Assembly: GCF_016107525.1 (NCBI RefSeq)
Contig: NZ_JABASR010000008.1
Coordinates: 62,001 to 126,000 of the forward strand
Source: Psychrobacter aquimaris
Lineage (GTDB): Bacteria; Pseudomonadota; Gammaproteobacteria; Pseudomonadales; Moraxellaceae
Direction of reading: 5' to 3'
DNA: 64,000 bases
The stretch's first letter is position 1; each line of letters opens with the position of its first letter. The notes under the pieces were generated by a model. It worked only from the letters and a program-made list of their open reading frames with translations. It searched no databases and was not told the DNA's origin. The position numbers and the translations under genes are program-made. Shown here piece after piece: positions 39,021 to 47,410 of this stretch.

Positions 39021-41222
39021 CTAGACAAATGACTCTGCCAGTATGACATCGCCATCTTCGCGAGTAATCATCACGGTCGCTGAGCGCGGCGTACTGCCTC
39101 CCGCAACAGCGCCCCAAGTATTACCCGGATGCTGAATATTGATAAATAAGGTTTTAAAGTCAGGAGCCATAGTAATACCTGTTACTTCACAGCCTTCAGG
39201 ACCGACAAAAAAACGTTTGATATTGTCATTACTAGCAGGCATCCCAACTCGTGTTTGTTGTCCTGCTGAGGTCGTTATGGCTGTCCCATCACTGACTTTA
39301 CCCGGCAGCGCCGCCAGCAACATACAGCTGGTGGTATCGGTATAAGCGCCGTCATCGGTCTGAATCCACAATACGCCACGCGGATCAAAGTACAAACCAT
39401 CGGGAGAAGACAAATCATTGCTATCATTTAACTGTGACAAATTTTCTGCGGCCAGATCATAGGGCGTAGCAAACAGATAAATATCCCACTCAAAACTCAT
39501 GGCCGCATGATCGCCACCTGCTTCTGCCCAGCGAATGATATGACCGTTGTCATTACCTGCTGCTTTTCCACCTGCCTGATAGCTACGCGGATTAGAGGCT
39601 GACACTGGTTGATCCTCACGTACGCCGCGATATTTATTATTGGTCAATGTGACGTACACCTCACCCGTCATAGGGCTAACCGACACCCATTCTGGACGAT
39701 CCATCTTGGTTGCGCCGACCGCATCCGCTGCGGCACGAGCAAAGACTAAAACCTCATCTTGTCCATTAAAAGGCAATACCGTATTGGAAATATCCAGTCC
39801 ATTTTGACTATGGACGAGTGCTTTCCATTCACCGCTACCATCTTCATTAAAGATAGCAACGTAGAGCGTGCCATCATTCAAATACTTATCACCTGCTTTT
39901 AAGCCACCACCGATATCACTATTTGACCATGTGGCTTTGGAGACAAACTTATAAATATATTCGCCCCGAGCATCGTCACCCATATAAAAGACCACCGGTT
40001 TGCCTTGTTCAACGGGCGCATAGGCGCAATTCTCATGAGCGAATCGACCCATAGCTGTACGTTTTTGTGGCGTTGAGTTTTGGTCAAATGGATCAATTTC
40101 GGTGATATAACCAAAGGTATTAAAGCCATTACGATAATCGTCAGCAGCACTCGTACCAACAGCGGTCATATCCCAGCGCGAAAACTCATCGGCTATCTTG
40201 GCATCTTTGGCTTCAGGTGTGTGCCACAGATACTCCCAGCCTGGGAAGTCCTCTGTTGCACCGTAGCGCTCACGACCATAGTTATGCCCCGCACTTAATC
40301 GGCTAGCATCTTGCCCACGGGCGAATACCCCTAAAAAGTTCTCTTCGGTGGTCAGATAGGTGCCCCAAGGTGACAACCCTGCGCCGCAGTTATTATTGAT
40401 GCCACGAGTCTGAAAGCCTGTCGGATCAAACTTAGTCTTGACCAAATCAGAACCCGCAACTGGCCCTGTCAACTGCGCCGTACTACTACTTGTGAGACGG
40501 CGATTATATTTCGAATCAGGCACCATCTCATAGCCCATGCCATCAGCGCGGCGTTTCATCTCAACCACCGCTACCCCATGGCAATTGACTTCTCGGCGCA
40601 CATCACTCGCGAGGCGACGATTTTGAAAGATGGGCGCGGCGTTGTTATCTTGGATCACATGATAGCCAAACGGACTCAGCTCACTACTGTTTACATATTC
40701 ATGATTCATCACCAGTAGCCCATTCTCTGCCGCTTTGGCATCATATGCACCGCCCTTTTTACCAAAAAACCACATGCCATCATGATTATCACCCATGCGC
40801 CATTCGAATGACTCGGCCGACTGCTCACGGTTATCCTTCCAATCTTCAATCCCAAGCATAAGCGGTGTGCCAAGTGGCAATATCATTTCTGCTTTATAAC
40901 CTTCTGCTACCGTCATCGTCTCGGCAGTTGAATGTGCCACTGCCGTAAACTTCAAAGTCTCAGGACGTTTGAGATCGCCCTGTGCAGGGATAGCCGCGTT
41001 ATTATCAGCATTCTTGATAGGGCTACTGTCATCGTCATCGCTACAGCCAACCAAAGGTAGCGCCCCAAAAAACGCTGCCGCTGTCAATCCTGTGCCACCT
41101 TTGAGGATACTACGACGGTTTAAACGACGACTAATAATGGTTTGAAAATCGATATTGTCGGTCGGATTAGAATCTTCAACGATTTCATGGGCAAGTGGTT
41201 GTTTATTATTCAATAATGTCAT
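39021..41222 (-). CDS. phoX: PhoX-family alkaline phosphatase (Tat-exported)
   Basis: The product is 733 residues. A twin-arginine signal, NRRSILKGG with Arg36-Arg37, is followed by a hydrophobic stretch ending in LVGC at residue 60, so a Tat-exported and possibly lipidated protein. The body matches PhoX-type phosphatases: VMNHEYVN, ETWGT-like LSPWGTYLTTEENFLG, FGYITEIDPFD, MGRFAHENCAY, YMGDDARGEYIYKFVS, DGLYFDPRGVLWIQTDDG and NIQHPGNTWG. PhoX enzymes release phosphate from monoesters in the periplasm and use calcium and iron. A Pho box lies about 105-145 bases upstream of the start, so induction by PhoB under phosphate limitation is expected. Confidence 0.93.
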   Translation of the reverse strand: MTLLNNKQPLAHEIVEDSNPTDNIDFQTIISRRLNRRSILKGGTGLTAAAFFGALPLVGCSDDDDSSPIKNADNNAAIPAQGDLKRPETLKFTAVAHSTAETMTVAEGYKAEMILPLGTPLMLGIEDWKDNREQSAESFEWRMGDNHDGMWFFGKKGGAYDAKAAENGLLVMNHEYVNSSELSPFGYHVIQDNNAAPIFQNRRLASDVRREVNCHGVAVVEMKRRADGMGYEMVPDSKYNRRLTSSSTAQLTGPVAGSDLVKTKFDPTGFQTRGINNNCGAGLSPWGTYLTTEENFLGVFARGQDASRLSAGHNYGRERYGATEDFPGWEYLWHTPEAKDAKIADEFSRWDMTAVGTSAADDYRNGFNTFGYITEIDPFDQNSTPQKRTAMGRFAHENCAYAPVEQGKPVVFYMGDDARGEYIYKFVSKATWSNSDIGGGLKAGDKYLNDGTLYVAIFNEDGSGEWKALVHSQNGLDISNTVLPFNGQDEVLVFARAAADAVGATKMDRPEWVSVSPMTGEVYVTLTNNKYRGVREDQPVSASNPRSYQAGGKAAGNDNGHIIRWAEAGGDHAAMSFEWDIYLFATPYDLAAENLSQLNDSNDLSSPDGLYFDPRGVLWIQTDDGAYTDTTSCMLLAALPGKVSDGTAITTSAGQQTRVGMPASNDNIKRFFVGPEGCEVTGITMAPDFKTLFINIQHPGNTWGAVAGGSTPRSATVMITREDGDVILAESFV

Positions 41223-41327
41223 TATCAGTCACCTTGCTATTAGGCTGGATTGGCAGAAAAGAGTTGCTAGCGGCTTTATAGTTACCGCCATCAAAATACG
41301 AATTCCGCTTAAGTCTACTGAGAGTTT

Positions 41328-41367
41328 ATGACAGGACGTTGAAACATAGATGACAGTCTCATGACAG
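41328..41367 (-). promoter_or_regulatory. Pho box upstream of phoX
   Basis: On the minus strand CTGTCATGAGACTGTCAT (41367-41350) holds two PhoB half-sites 11 bases apart. A third CTGTCAT (41334-41328) lies exactly 22 bases further, in the same helical phase. This matches the PhoB consensus of CTGTCAT direct repeats. Confidence 0.88.
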
Positions 41368-41392
41368 CACTTTGTAAGCACCTTATAAAACG

Positions 41393-41426
41393 AAAAAAAT
41401 CCCAAGCGTTAACTTGGGATTTTTTG
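41393..41426 (-). terminator. Terminator of the FAH-family gene
   Basis: AAAAAATCCCAAG pairs with CTTGGGATTTTTT around a 6-base loop, 50 bases after the stop. Its stem core is the same as in the phoX terminator. Confidence 0.88.
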
Positions 41427-41475
41427 ATAGCGTTGCTGCATTTGACGACTGATAAGATAGTCTTGCTACAGTAAC

Positions 41476-42192
41476 TTATCGAACCTGCGCCTGCCATTCA
41501 TGGGCACCGAGCTTCAATTTTAACGCATCACCTGCTTGTAATATACCAACGCCGCTCGGCGTACCAGTCATAATCACGTCACCTGCTTGTAAGCTAAAGG
41601 CATGGCTAATCTCTGCCAGTAATTCATAAACTGGAAATAACATCAAGGCACTATCACCATCTTGCTTAAGCTCATCATTAATATAAAGCTGATATTCGAC
41701 ATGGCTAAAATCACCAAACGCTTGCGGATCAACCCAATCAGCAAGTACACAGGCACCATCGAAACACTTAGCACGCTCCCATGGATGACCTTTTTCTTTG
41801 AGCTTACTTTGCAAGTCACGTAAGGTCAAATCAAGTCCCAAGGTCACGCCACCGATGGCTTGCCTCGCTTGCTCAATGTTAGCATCAGACAAATCTGCTG
41901 ACAGTTGAATACAAAGCTCAGCTTCATAATGAGTATCACCATATATCTCAGGATTGGGGCGGACAATATCATGACGCACACTGACCACTGACGATGTTGG
42001 CTTCATAAATAAGATGGGCGATTTTGGTATCTCATTGCCAAGCTCGCGGGCGTGTTCCGCATAATTACGGCCGACACAGACCACCTTGCCGATGGATGCA
42101 CGTACGCTATCATTAACAGTGGCGATGCTCACGTCATCATTGACGCTGGCAGCAATCGCATTGATTAAGGACATATGGGGTGATTGGCTCAT
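41476..42192 (-). CDS. Fumarylacetoacetate hydrolase family protein
   Basis: From ATG 42192 the product is 238 residues; GTG at 42201 and ATG at 42174 are alternatives, and no start has a strong ribosome-binding site. The family motifs are KVVCVGRNYAEHARELGNEIP, PILFMKPTSSV, HYEAELCIQLS with metal-binding Glu residues, LDLTLRDLQSKLKEKGHPW and VIMTGTPSGVGILQAGD. The size and motifs match the short YcgM/FAHD1 type, which act as acylpyruvate hydrolases or oxaloacetate decarboxylases. Substrate is not resolved. It is a single gene between phoX and the amino-acid transporter. Confidence 0.88.
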   Translation of the reverse strand: MSQSPHMSLINAIAASVNDDVSIATVNDSVRASIGKVVCVGRNYAEHARELGNEIPKSPILFMKPTSSVVSVRHDIVRPNPEIYGDTHYEAELCIQLSADLSDANIEQARQAIGGVTLGLDLTLRDLQSKLKEKGHPWERAKCFDGACVLADWVDPQAFGDFSHVEYQLYINDELKQDGDSALMLFPVYELLAEISHAFSLQAGDVIMTGTPSGVGILQAGDALKLKLGAHEWQAQVR

Positions 42193-42258
42193 ACTAGGCA
42201 CTCACAGCAGATTATTGATAGGTTGGTCATACATACTGCACTATCTGTCGCTATTTTT

Positions 42259-42390
42259 CTAGGGCTTATCTCCATTTTAAAAATAGTCATAAAAATGAGA
42301 TAAATGGTAGTTAAACAAAAGAATAGCGGGTTAATATTAAGATATTAACCCGCTATTTCATTGATTTTTTTAGCCTTATTTTGAGCCAAA
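42259..42390. repeat. Decayed copy of the MITE-like element with perfect hairpin
   Basis: The left 50 bases (CTAGGGCTTATCTCCATTTT onward) align with the element at 35947, including AAAAATGAGATAAATG. The middle matches loosely and the right end is eroded. It contains the exact 16-bp inverted repeat AATAGCGGGTTAATAT / ATATTAACCCGCTATT (42322-42357). Confidence 0.65.
42322..42357 (-). terminator. Strong hairpin after the art-type operon
   Basis: A perfect 16-bp stem with a 4-base loop follows the last permease gene by 37 bases. The minus-strand continuation CTTTTGTTT is only partly T-rich. It derives from the repeat element. Confidence 0.6.
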
Positions 42391-42393
42391 CCA

Positions 42394-43119
42394 TTAAGGT
42401 ATGGTGTTGGTCATTACATCAGGCGGTACATAGCTTGCATGACGATTCATTCTTTTTTCAAACAATCTAAAGCTAAATAAAATCACCCATGACAATAAGA
42501 GATAAATAATACCAGCAGCAAAAAACAGCTCCATCAAGGTATAAGTGCGCGCACTAATCGTACGGGCAACACCCGTGATATCCATCAAAGCGATGGTTGA
42601 CGCTAGCGCACTGCCTTTTAGCATAAAGATCACTTCATTGCTGTAGGCTGGAATGACAATACCAAAAGCACGAGGTAAGGTAATACGCGTGAGTTTCTGC
42701 CATTTGGACATACCGATGGCATCAGCTGCTTCAAGCTCACCAACAGGAATGGTCTGAATGGCACCGCGAATGATTTCTGCCAAATAAGCACTGGTATTCA
42801 TGGTAAAGGCAATGATGGCACACCAATATGCCTGACTGAGTACAGGTTCCCATAAGAACGAATTGCGGACAGCTTCAAACTGTCCTAGACCATAATAAAT
42901 CAAAAATATCTGTACCAGTAGCGGCGTGCCACGGAAGAAAAAGATATAAGCAAATGGTAATATCTGTACCAGCCAGTTCTTTGACAAGCGCAACTGCGCT
43001 AAAACCAAACCAAAAAACAAACCGATAATACCCGAGACAACAACCAGCTGCACGGTCAATACTGCCCCGTTAAGTAATTCAGGGATATTGTCAAAAATAA
43101 CCTGCCAATTCCAATCCAT
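42394..43119 (-). CDS. Polar amino-acid ABC permease (ArtM/HisM-like)
   Basis: The product has 241 residues and five membrane segments. It begins MDWNWQVIFDNIPELLNGAV and contains YIFFFRGTPLLVQIFLIYYGLG and the EAA loop GAIQTIPVGELEAADAIGMSKW, followed by ITLPRAFGIVIPAYSNEVIFMLKGSALAS in part. These mark basic/polar amino-acid permeases such as HisM, ArtM and OccM. It pairs with the next gene upstream (12-base gap). The system is arginine-, lysine- or histidine-like by resemblance, but the exact substrate cannot be read. Confidence 0.9.
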   Translation of the reverse strand: MDWNWQVIFDNIPELLNGAVLTVQLVVVSGIIGLFFGLVLAQLRLSKNWLVQILPFAYIFFFRGTPLLVQIFLIYYGLGQFEAVRNSFLWEPVLSQAYWCAIIAFTMNTSAYLAEIIRGAIQTIPVGELEAADAIGMSKWQKLTRITLPRAFGIVIPAYSNEVIFMLKGSALASTIALMDITGVARTISARTYTLMELFFAAGIIYLLLSWVILFSFRLFEKRMNRHASYVPPDVMTNTIP

Positions 43120-43131
43120 AGTATCTCTCCT

Positions 43132-43866
43132 CTACCCTATGGTCGATTGACGGTGGGTTGACTGACGGCTCAGCTTTTTAGCATAGCGCGCCGCTGGATT
43201 GGCGCGCCATTCGAGCCACATCATAAAACCAGTAATCAACATGGTTAAACCCAGATAAATAATCGCTGCTGCCATATAAAAGGTGAATGGCTGCTGCGTT
43301 GATTGGGCGGCACGTGATGCCTGATACATGATGTCTTTGAGACCCACGACCGATACCAATGCAGTATCTTTGAGCAACACCAAAAACAAATTACCCAATC
43401 CTGGCAACGCAATCTGCCAAACTTGCGGCAAGGTAATGCGATAAAACGTCTGAAAAGGGCGCATACCAATCGCTTGCGCCGCTTCTCTCTGCCCTATCGG
43501 AATCTCTTGAATTGACATGCGAAAAATTTCAGTCGCATAAGCGCCAAACGCGATAGATAACGCCATCACGCCACCCCAAAAGGCACTGATCTCAACATAT
43601 TCGTTATAGCCGAATTTTTTGAGAATCGTCATCAGCAGCATAGAGCCACCGTAATAGATGAACAGTACCAATAGCAACTCTGGAATACCGCGCATTGTCG
43701 CCGTATACACAGTCGCAATTTTACGCAGCAGCCAGACGTTGGACAGCTTAGCTGTGGCACCGAGCAGCCCTAAAGCCATGCCGATGACTAAACTGGTCAT
43801 GGCAAGCTTGATGGTGACGGTAGCGCCGCTCAGTAGTAGCGCGCCAAATCCTTGTAAATCAAACAC
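43132..43866 (-). CDS. Polar amino-acid ABC permease (ArtQ/HisQ-like)
   Basis: The product has 244 residues, starting FDLQGFGALLLSGATVTIKLA. It contains YTATMRGIPELLLVLFIYYGG, MSIQEIPIGQREAAQAIGMRPFQ (EAA loop) and LPGLGNLFLVLLKDTALVSVVGL, typical of ArtQ/HisQ. It forms a heterodimer with the downstream permease. Its start is separated from the third binding-protein gene by 458 bases that include a terminator hairpin, so it may be expressed from its own promoter as well as by read-through. Confidence 0.9.
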   Translation of the reverse strand: MFDLQGFGALLLSGATVTIKLAMTSLVIGMALGLLGATAKLSNVWLLRKIATVYTATMRGIPELLLVLFIYYGGSMLLMTILKKFGYNEYVEISAFWGGVMALSIAFGAYATEIFRMSIQEIPIGQREAAQAIGMRPFQTFYRITLPQVWQIALPGLGNLFLVLLKDTALVSVVGLKDIMYQASRAAQSTQQPFTFYMAAAIIYLGLTMLITGFMMWLEWRANPAARYAKKLSRQSTHRQSTIG

Positions 43867-43960
43867 AATTATCCACTCAGTCTCTTTATATTAGCAATTT
43901 GCAAAATATGAGTTAAAAGAATCAGCATCAATAGCTGAGCGCTGCTAATAAACGTATTTT

Positions 43961-43981
43961 ATACCAAATAGACCTTGGTAT
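43961..43981. promoter_or_regulatory. Operator-like dyad upstream of ArtQ-like permease
   Basis: ATACCAA and TTGGTAT are perfect 7-base arms separated by 7 bases. A TATAAAAT, a possible -10, overlaps its downstream side on the minus strand. The binding protein is unknown. Confidence 0.4.
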
Positions 43982-44204
43982 TTTGCGTCATAGATGGACG
44001 TCAAATCAATACGGTTATTGCAGCGGAAATTGACACAGTAGAAATGAGCGCTGATTTTATCATATTCGCTGCCAGCTATGTTAATACTCACACGTAAAAG
44101 CAGTGCTTAAATAGCCCCTTATCTTCTTAAAAATGCATTAAATCAGTCATATTTTTACAAACCGAACGCTCAATATTATAAGACCAAACTATTTTTTATA
44201 AAAA

Positions 44205-44242
44205 ATAAAAAAAGGATACCGCTATTAAAGCAATACCCTTTC
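44205..44242 (-). terminator. Terminator after the third binding-protein gene
   Basis: AAAGGGTATTGC pairs with GCGGTATCCTTT on the minus strand (three G-U pairs), followed by seven T residues. It lies inside the transporter gene cluster and may limit transcription into the permease genes. Confidence 0.78.
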
Positions 44243-44324
44243 TATAAAGTGGAATCCAACTTAACCTACTAGACATCATCATTCTAACGGTTACGATGCA
44301 AGCATTCTGAACACGCCCTAAGGC

Positions 44325-45236
44325 TTATTCAGCAGGTTTTTCTGTCGAATCAGTCATGGCCGTTGAGCTTGACGCTGGAATCGCAAAATATTTTTGATTG
44401 ATTTTATCGTAAGTGCCATCCGCTTTAATATTGACCAATGACTTATTAATTTTTGCTTGTAATGCATCGCCCGGACGCACCGCGATGGCAAAATTATCAT
44501 TGATGTCAATCTCTTGACCTTTAAGCGCATACTGACTGCCTGAGGTGGAGCCAAGCCACTCTAGCGCTGGCAGCTTATCAGACACCATCGCATCGACCCG
44601 ATTTGAGCCCAAATCCAAAAACGCATTACTTAGCGTATCATAAAGCTTCATATCAGCATTTGGATAAGCGTTTTCTAACCACTGCGAAGAAATGGTCGAG
44701 CGCTGAGCGGCAATGGAATGCGCATTGATATCATCGCTATTGCTAGGATCGAAGCTACTGTCTTTTTTGGCCAAAAACACCAAGGTATTACTAAAATACG
44801 GCTCTGTAAAACTGACTTGTTGCTCACGCTCAGGAGTCACCGACATAGCGGCCACAATCGCATCATACTTACCCGCTTTAAGACCGGGGATAATACCGTC
44901 CCAATCTTGCGCTGTAATTTCACACGTCACCTGCATATCGGCACAGATAGCGTTGGCAATATCAACATCGAAACCGCCAAGTGTGCCATCCGCATTGGTA
45001 TAGTTAAAGGGGGCGTAAGCGCCCTCGGTACCAATGCGTAACACCTCACCCGTCGCTGCTGTCTCAGCTGCGTCTGGGCTGTTATTATCATTTGCATCAT
45101 TTTGACCATTGCTACACCCTGCTAAGGTTAAAAGCGCCGCCAGCGTAACCAAAGGCGGTGAAAAACGTCGCGCCTTGATGCCATTGATGACAGATGCGTT
45201 CGCGATTGCACAGTGTTGGTCAAAATGGTTGTTCAT
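44325..45236 (-). CDS. Amino-acid ABC binding lipoprotein, copy 3
   Basis: ATG 45236, with AAGG 6 bases upstream, gives 303 residues; the frame is open further upstream without a good site. The signal ends at LTLAGC (Cys41) after a long N-region. The mature protein is a type-II periplasmic binding fold: LRIGTEGAYAPFNYTNADGTLGGFDVDIA in shorter blocks, EITAQDWDGIIPGLKAGKYDAIVAAMSVTPEREQQVSFTEPYF in shorter blocks, and a conserved KINQKYF. Strongly related to the two genes before it. Divergence in the GxSDKLPALEWL region suggests a different ligand preference. Confidence 0.9.
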   Translation of the reverse strand: MNNHFDQHCAIANASVINGIKARRFSPPLVTLAALLTLAGCSNGQNDANDNNSPDAAETAATGEVLRIGTEGAYAPFNYTNADGTLGGFDVDIANAICADMQVTCEITAQDWDGIIPGLKAGKYDAIVAAMSVTPEREQQVSFTEPYFSNTLVFLAKKDSSFDPSNSDDINAHSIAAQRSTISSQWLENAYPNADMKLYDTLSNAFLDLGSNRVDAMVSDKLPALEWLGSTSGSQYALKGQEIDINDNFAIAVRPGDALQAKINKSLVNIKADGTYDKINQKYFAIPASSSTAMTDSTEKPAE

Positions 45237-45339
45237 GATCATCCTTGGGGTTTGTGAATAAAAATAACACTCATCTCTATGAGTGAATATCGCCATACGT
45301 GACAGCCATATCAGCCGAGCACAGAGATGAACTATGATA

Positions 45340-46266
45340 TTAGTTAGTCGCCGCTTCAGCTGGTTCTTCTTTCACTTCAACAGCATCATCGCCCTCAACC
45401 ACCATCACTTCTTTTGCGTCGGTGGTTGCCACTGCTTTTTGCGCGGCAGCGGTGGTGCTGGTGCCGAAATAGCTGCCTGTGATTTGGTCATAAGTACCGT
45501 TTTCTTTTAACTCAGCCAATGCTTTATTGAACTTAGCGACCAATGGATCGCCTTTACGAAGTGCGATACCCATGGCATCTTCATCAGTGCTAATTTCTTG
45601 TCCTTTTACTTCATAGTCTTTACCAGCATCAGTTTTTAGCCAATCAAGGCCAGTAACTTTATCGGACATCATCGCCCGCACGCGACCTGAAGTCAGATCC
45701 AGATATGCATTATCTTGGGTGTCATAGAGCTTGATATCAGCATCTGCATGTTCATCCTGCAAGTACTGTGAAGCAACGGTTGAGCGCTGTGAGGCAATTG
45801 GCTGACCTTTTAATGCATCTATGCTAATGTCATCACCTTTTTTACCAATTAAGATAATGCCAGTGTGAAAGTACGGGTCAGTAAATTCAACCACTTCTTT
45901 ACGCTCAGGCGTGATTGACATACCCGCGATAATTGCATCGAATTTTTGGGCATTTAGACCAGGAATCAGACCGTCCCAATCTTGTGAGATGACTTCACAT
46001 TTTGCTTTCATTTGTGCACACAGAGCATCGACCAGCTCAATCTCATAACCAATTAATTTGCCATCAGCATCGGTATAACTGAATGGCTTATAGCTTGATT
46101 CGGTGGCAATTTTTATGTTCATAGGTGCATCCGCTGTGCTGTCAGCTGCCGCCCCATCTTCAGGCGTTGCGCTATTATTACAACCGGCCAGCATAAGCAT
46201 CGCGGCACTTAATGGCGCAAGCCAAAGCGCCTTGGTTTTTAATGATGATGTCATTGATATTGTCAT
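45340..46266 (-). CDS. Amino-acid ABC binding lipoprotein, copy 2
   Basis: ATG 46266 (AAGGAATAGC upstream) gives 308 residues; ATG 46254 is an alternative. The lipobox is MLMLAGC with Cys29. The binding fold shows IKIATESSYKPFSYTDADGK, CEVISQDWDGLIPGLNAQKF and ITPERKEVVEFTDPYFHTGI. The ESSYKPFS form replaces the EGAYxPFN of the other two copies at the ligand-contacting start, so it may bind a different amino acid. The C-terminal 40 residues are an extra Ala/Val/Glu-rich acidic tail (EVMVVEGDDAVEVKEEPAE). It sits between the two paralogues with short gaps. Confidence 0.9.
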   Translation of the reverse strand: MTISMTSSLKTKALWLAPLSAAMLMLAGCNNSATPEDGAAADSTADAPMNIKIATESSYKPFSYTDADGKLIGYEIELVDALCAQMKAKCEVISQDWDGLIPGLNAQKFDAIIAGMSITPERKEVVEFTDPYFHTGIILIGKKGDDISIDALKGQPIASQRSTVASQYLQDEHADADIKLYDTQDNAYLDLTSGRVRAMMSDKVTGLDWLKTDAGKDYEVKGQEISTDEDAMGIALRKGDPLVAKFNKALAELKENGTYDQITGSYFGTSTTAAAQKAVATTDAKEVMVVEGDDAVEVKEEPAEAATN

Positions 46267-46298
46267 GTTTGCTATTCCTTCATTTTTCAATCAGAAGA

Positions 46299-47096
46299 TT
46301 ATTGACCAAAGTTCGCTTGCTCAAGACGTGCCAGCTCACCGTTACTACGGATTTCGCTGAGTGCTTTATTAAAGTCGTCTCTGAGTGGGTCACCTTTACG
46401 AACAGCAATGGCAATATTATCGTCATTGTCGATTTCGTCACCAACGATACCAAAGCCTTCAGGGTTGTCTGCTAACCATGATTTGGCAGAGACTTTTTCT
46501 GCCAATACCGCATCGCTACGACCAGACTTTAGATCCAGATAAGCATTGTCATAATTGTCATACAACTGCACGGTATTGCCGTCTTTGCCTTCATAGTTAT
46601 CTTGTAAATAAGCGCCAGGCGTGGTTGAACGTTGACCACCAAGTGTCAAATCTTTGATCGCCATAGGATCAAAGCCACCTTTTGTGTCGGTCAGCCAAAC
46701 CATCGTATTGGCAAAGTAAGGCTCGGTAAAGTCGACTTTTTCTTGACGCTCAGGCGTAATAGACATACCGGCAATCACTGCATCATATTTTTGTGCCAAG
46801 AGACCTGGAATAATGCCATCCCAATCTTGAGCGACGATTTCACATTTGGCTTGCATCTGTTTACATAAAGCATTGGCAACGTCAATATCGTAGCCTGCCA
46901 AGCTGCCATCAGCATTGGTGTAGTTAAAAGGAGGGTAAGCACCTTCGGTCGCGATACGAATGGTCTTGCCAGCCGTTTCTGCTGCAGTGGCGTCAGTGTT
47001 GCTATCAGTGGTTTCATTAGCCGGTTGACTACAGGCGCTCAGCATCAATGCGGCGGTAACGGTCATCGATGACCACAATAGGCGAGAATTCGACAT
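46299..47096 (-). CDS. Amino-acid ABC binding lipoprotein, copy 1
   Basis: ATG 47096 (AAGGA 7 bases upstream) gives 265 residues. The lipobox is LMLSAC with Cys22. The fold shows IRIATEGAYPPFNYTNADGS, CEIVAQDWDGIIPGLLAQKYD and MSITPERQEKVDFTEPYFANTMVWL in shorter blocks, close to copy 3. It is the first of three binding proteins. The gap to the next start is 32 bases. Together they serve one ATPase and one permease pair, which would widen the substrate range or raise capture capacity. Confidence 0.9.
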   Translation of the reverse strand: MSNSRLLWSSMTVTAALMLSACSQPANETTDSNTDATAAETAGKTIRIATEGAYPPFNYTNADGSLAGYDIDVANALCKQMQAKCEIVAQDWDGIIPGLLAQKYDAVIAGMSITPERQEKVDFTEPYFANTMVWLTDTKGGFDPMAIKDLTLGGQRSTTPGAYLQDNYEGKDGNTVQLYDNYDNAYLDLKSGRSDAVLAEKVSAKSWLADNPEGFGIVGDEIDNDDNIAIAVRKGDPLRDDFNKALSEIRSNGELARLEQANFGQ

Positions 47097-47410
47097 CATA
47101 CATTCCTTAAATTCTGATGAGTTTTTAATGTAGGGTTCTGATATTTTGTTCTCTGACGTCCCTGCCAGACAAGCAATATAGATAGCAGAATACACAAGCA
47201 GCCGTCATTACTGACCACCTGTAAACCTTCTGATAATACCTGAGTAAAATATCAAAAACAAACGTTTTACATACCGACTGTTATTAACGCGTAATAAACG
47301 GTCAACGCTGCTTACTAAGCAGTAATTTTATGCTTAAAATAAAACGACGATAGGATGGTAAGAATATTACCACCCCATTTTTGAATATATAAATGACGCT
47401 GAATACAAGG
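47097..47410. other. Intergenic region before the binding-protein genes
   Basis: This 314-base gap separates the ATPase gene from the first binding-protein gene on the same strand. It probably holds a promoter for the binding proteins. The palindrome CTGCTTACTAAGCAG (47308-47322) is the only notable dyad; no coding frame is convincing. Confidence 0.5.

Larger units (their letters stand above)
43867..44324. other. Intergenic region between binding protein and permeases
   Basis: This 458-base AT-rich gap holds a terminator (44205-44242), a possible MITE end remnant (ACACGCCCTAA at 44311-44321) and the dyad ATACCAA-N7-TTGGTAT (43961-43981) about 100 bases before the permease start. No convincing open frame is present. 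Confidence 0.6.

Noticed and set aside
41315..41497. 60-codon minus-strand frame between the FAH-family gene and phoX
   Set aside because: It covers the Pho box and a terminator hairpin, so the sequence is explained as regulatory.
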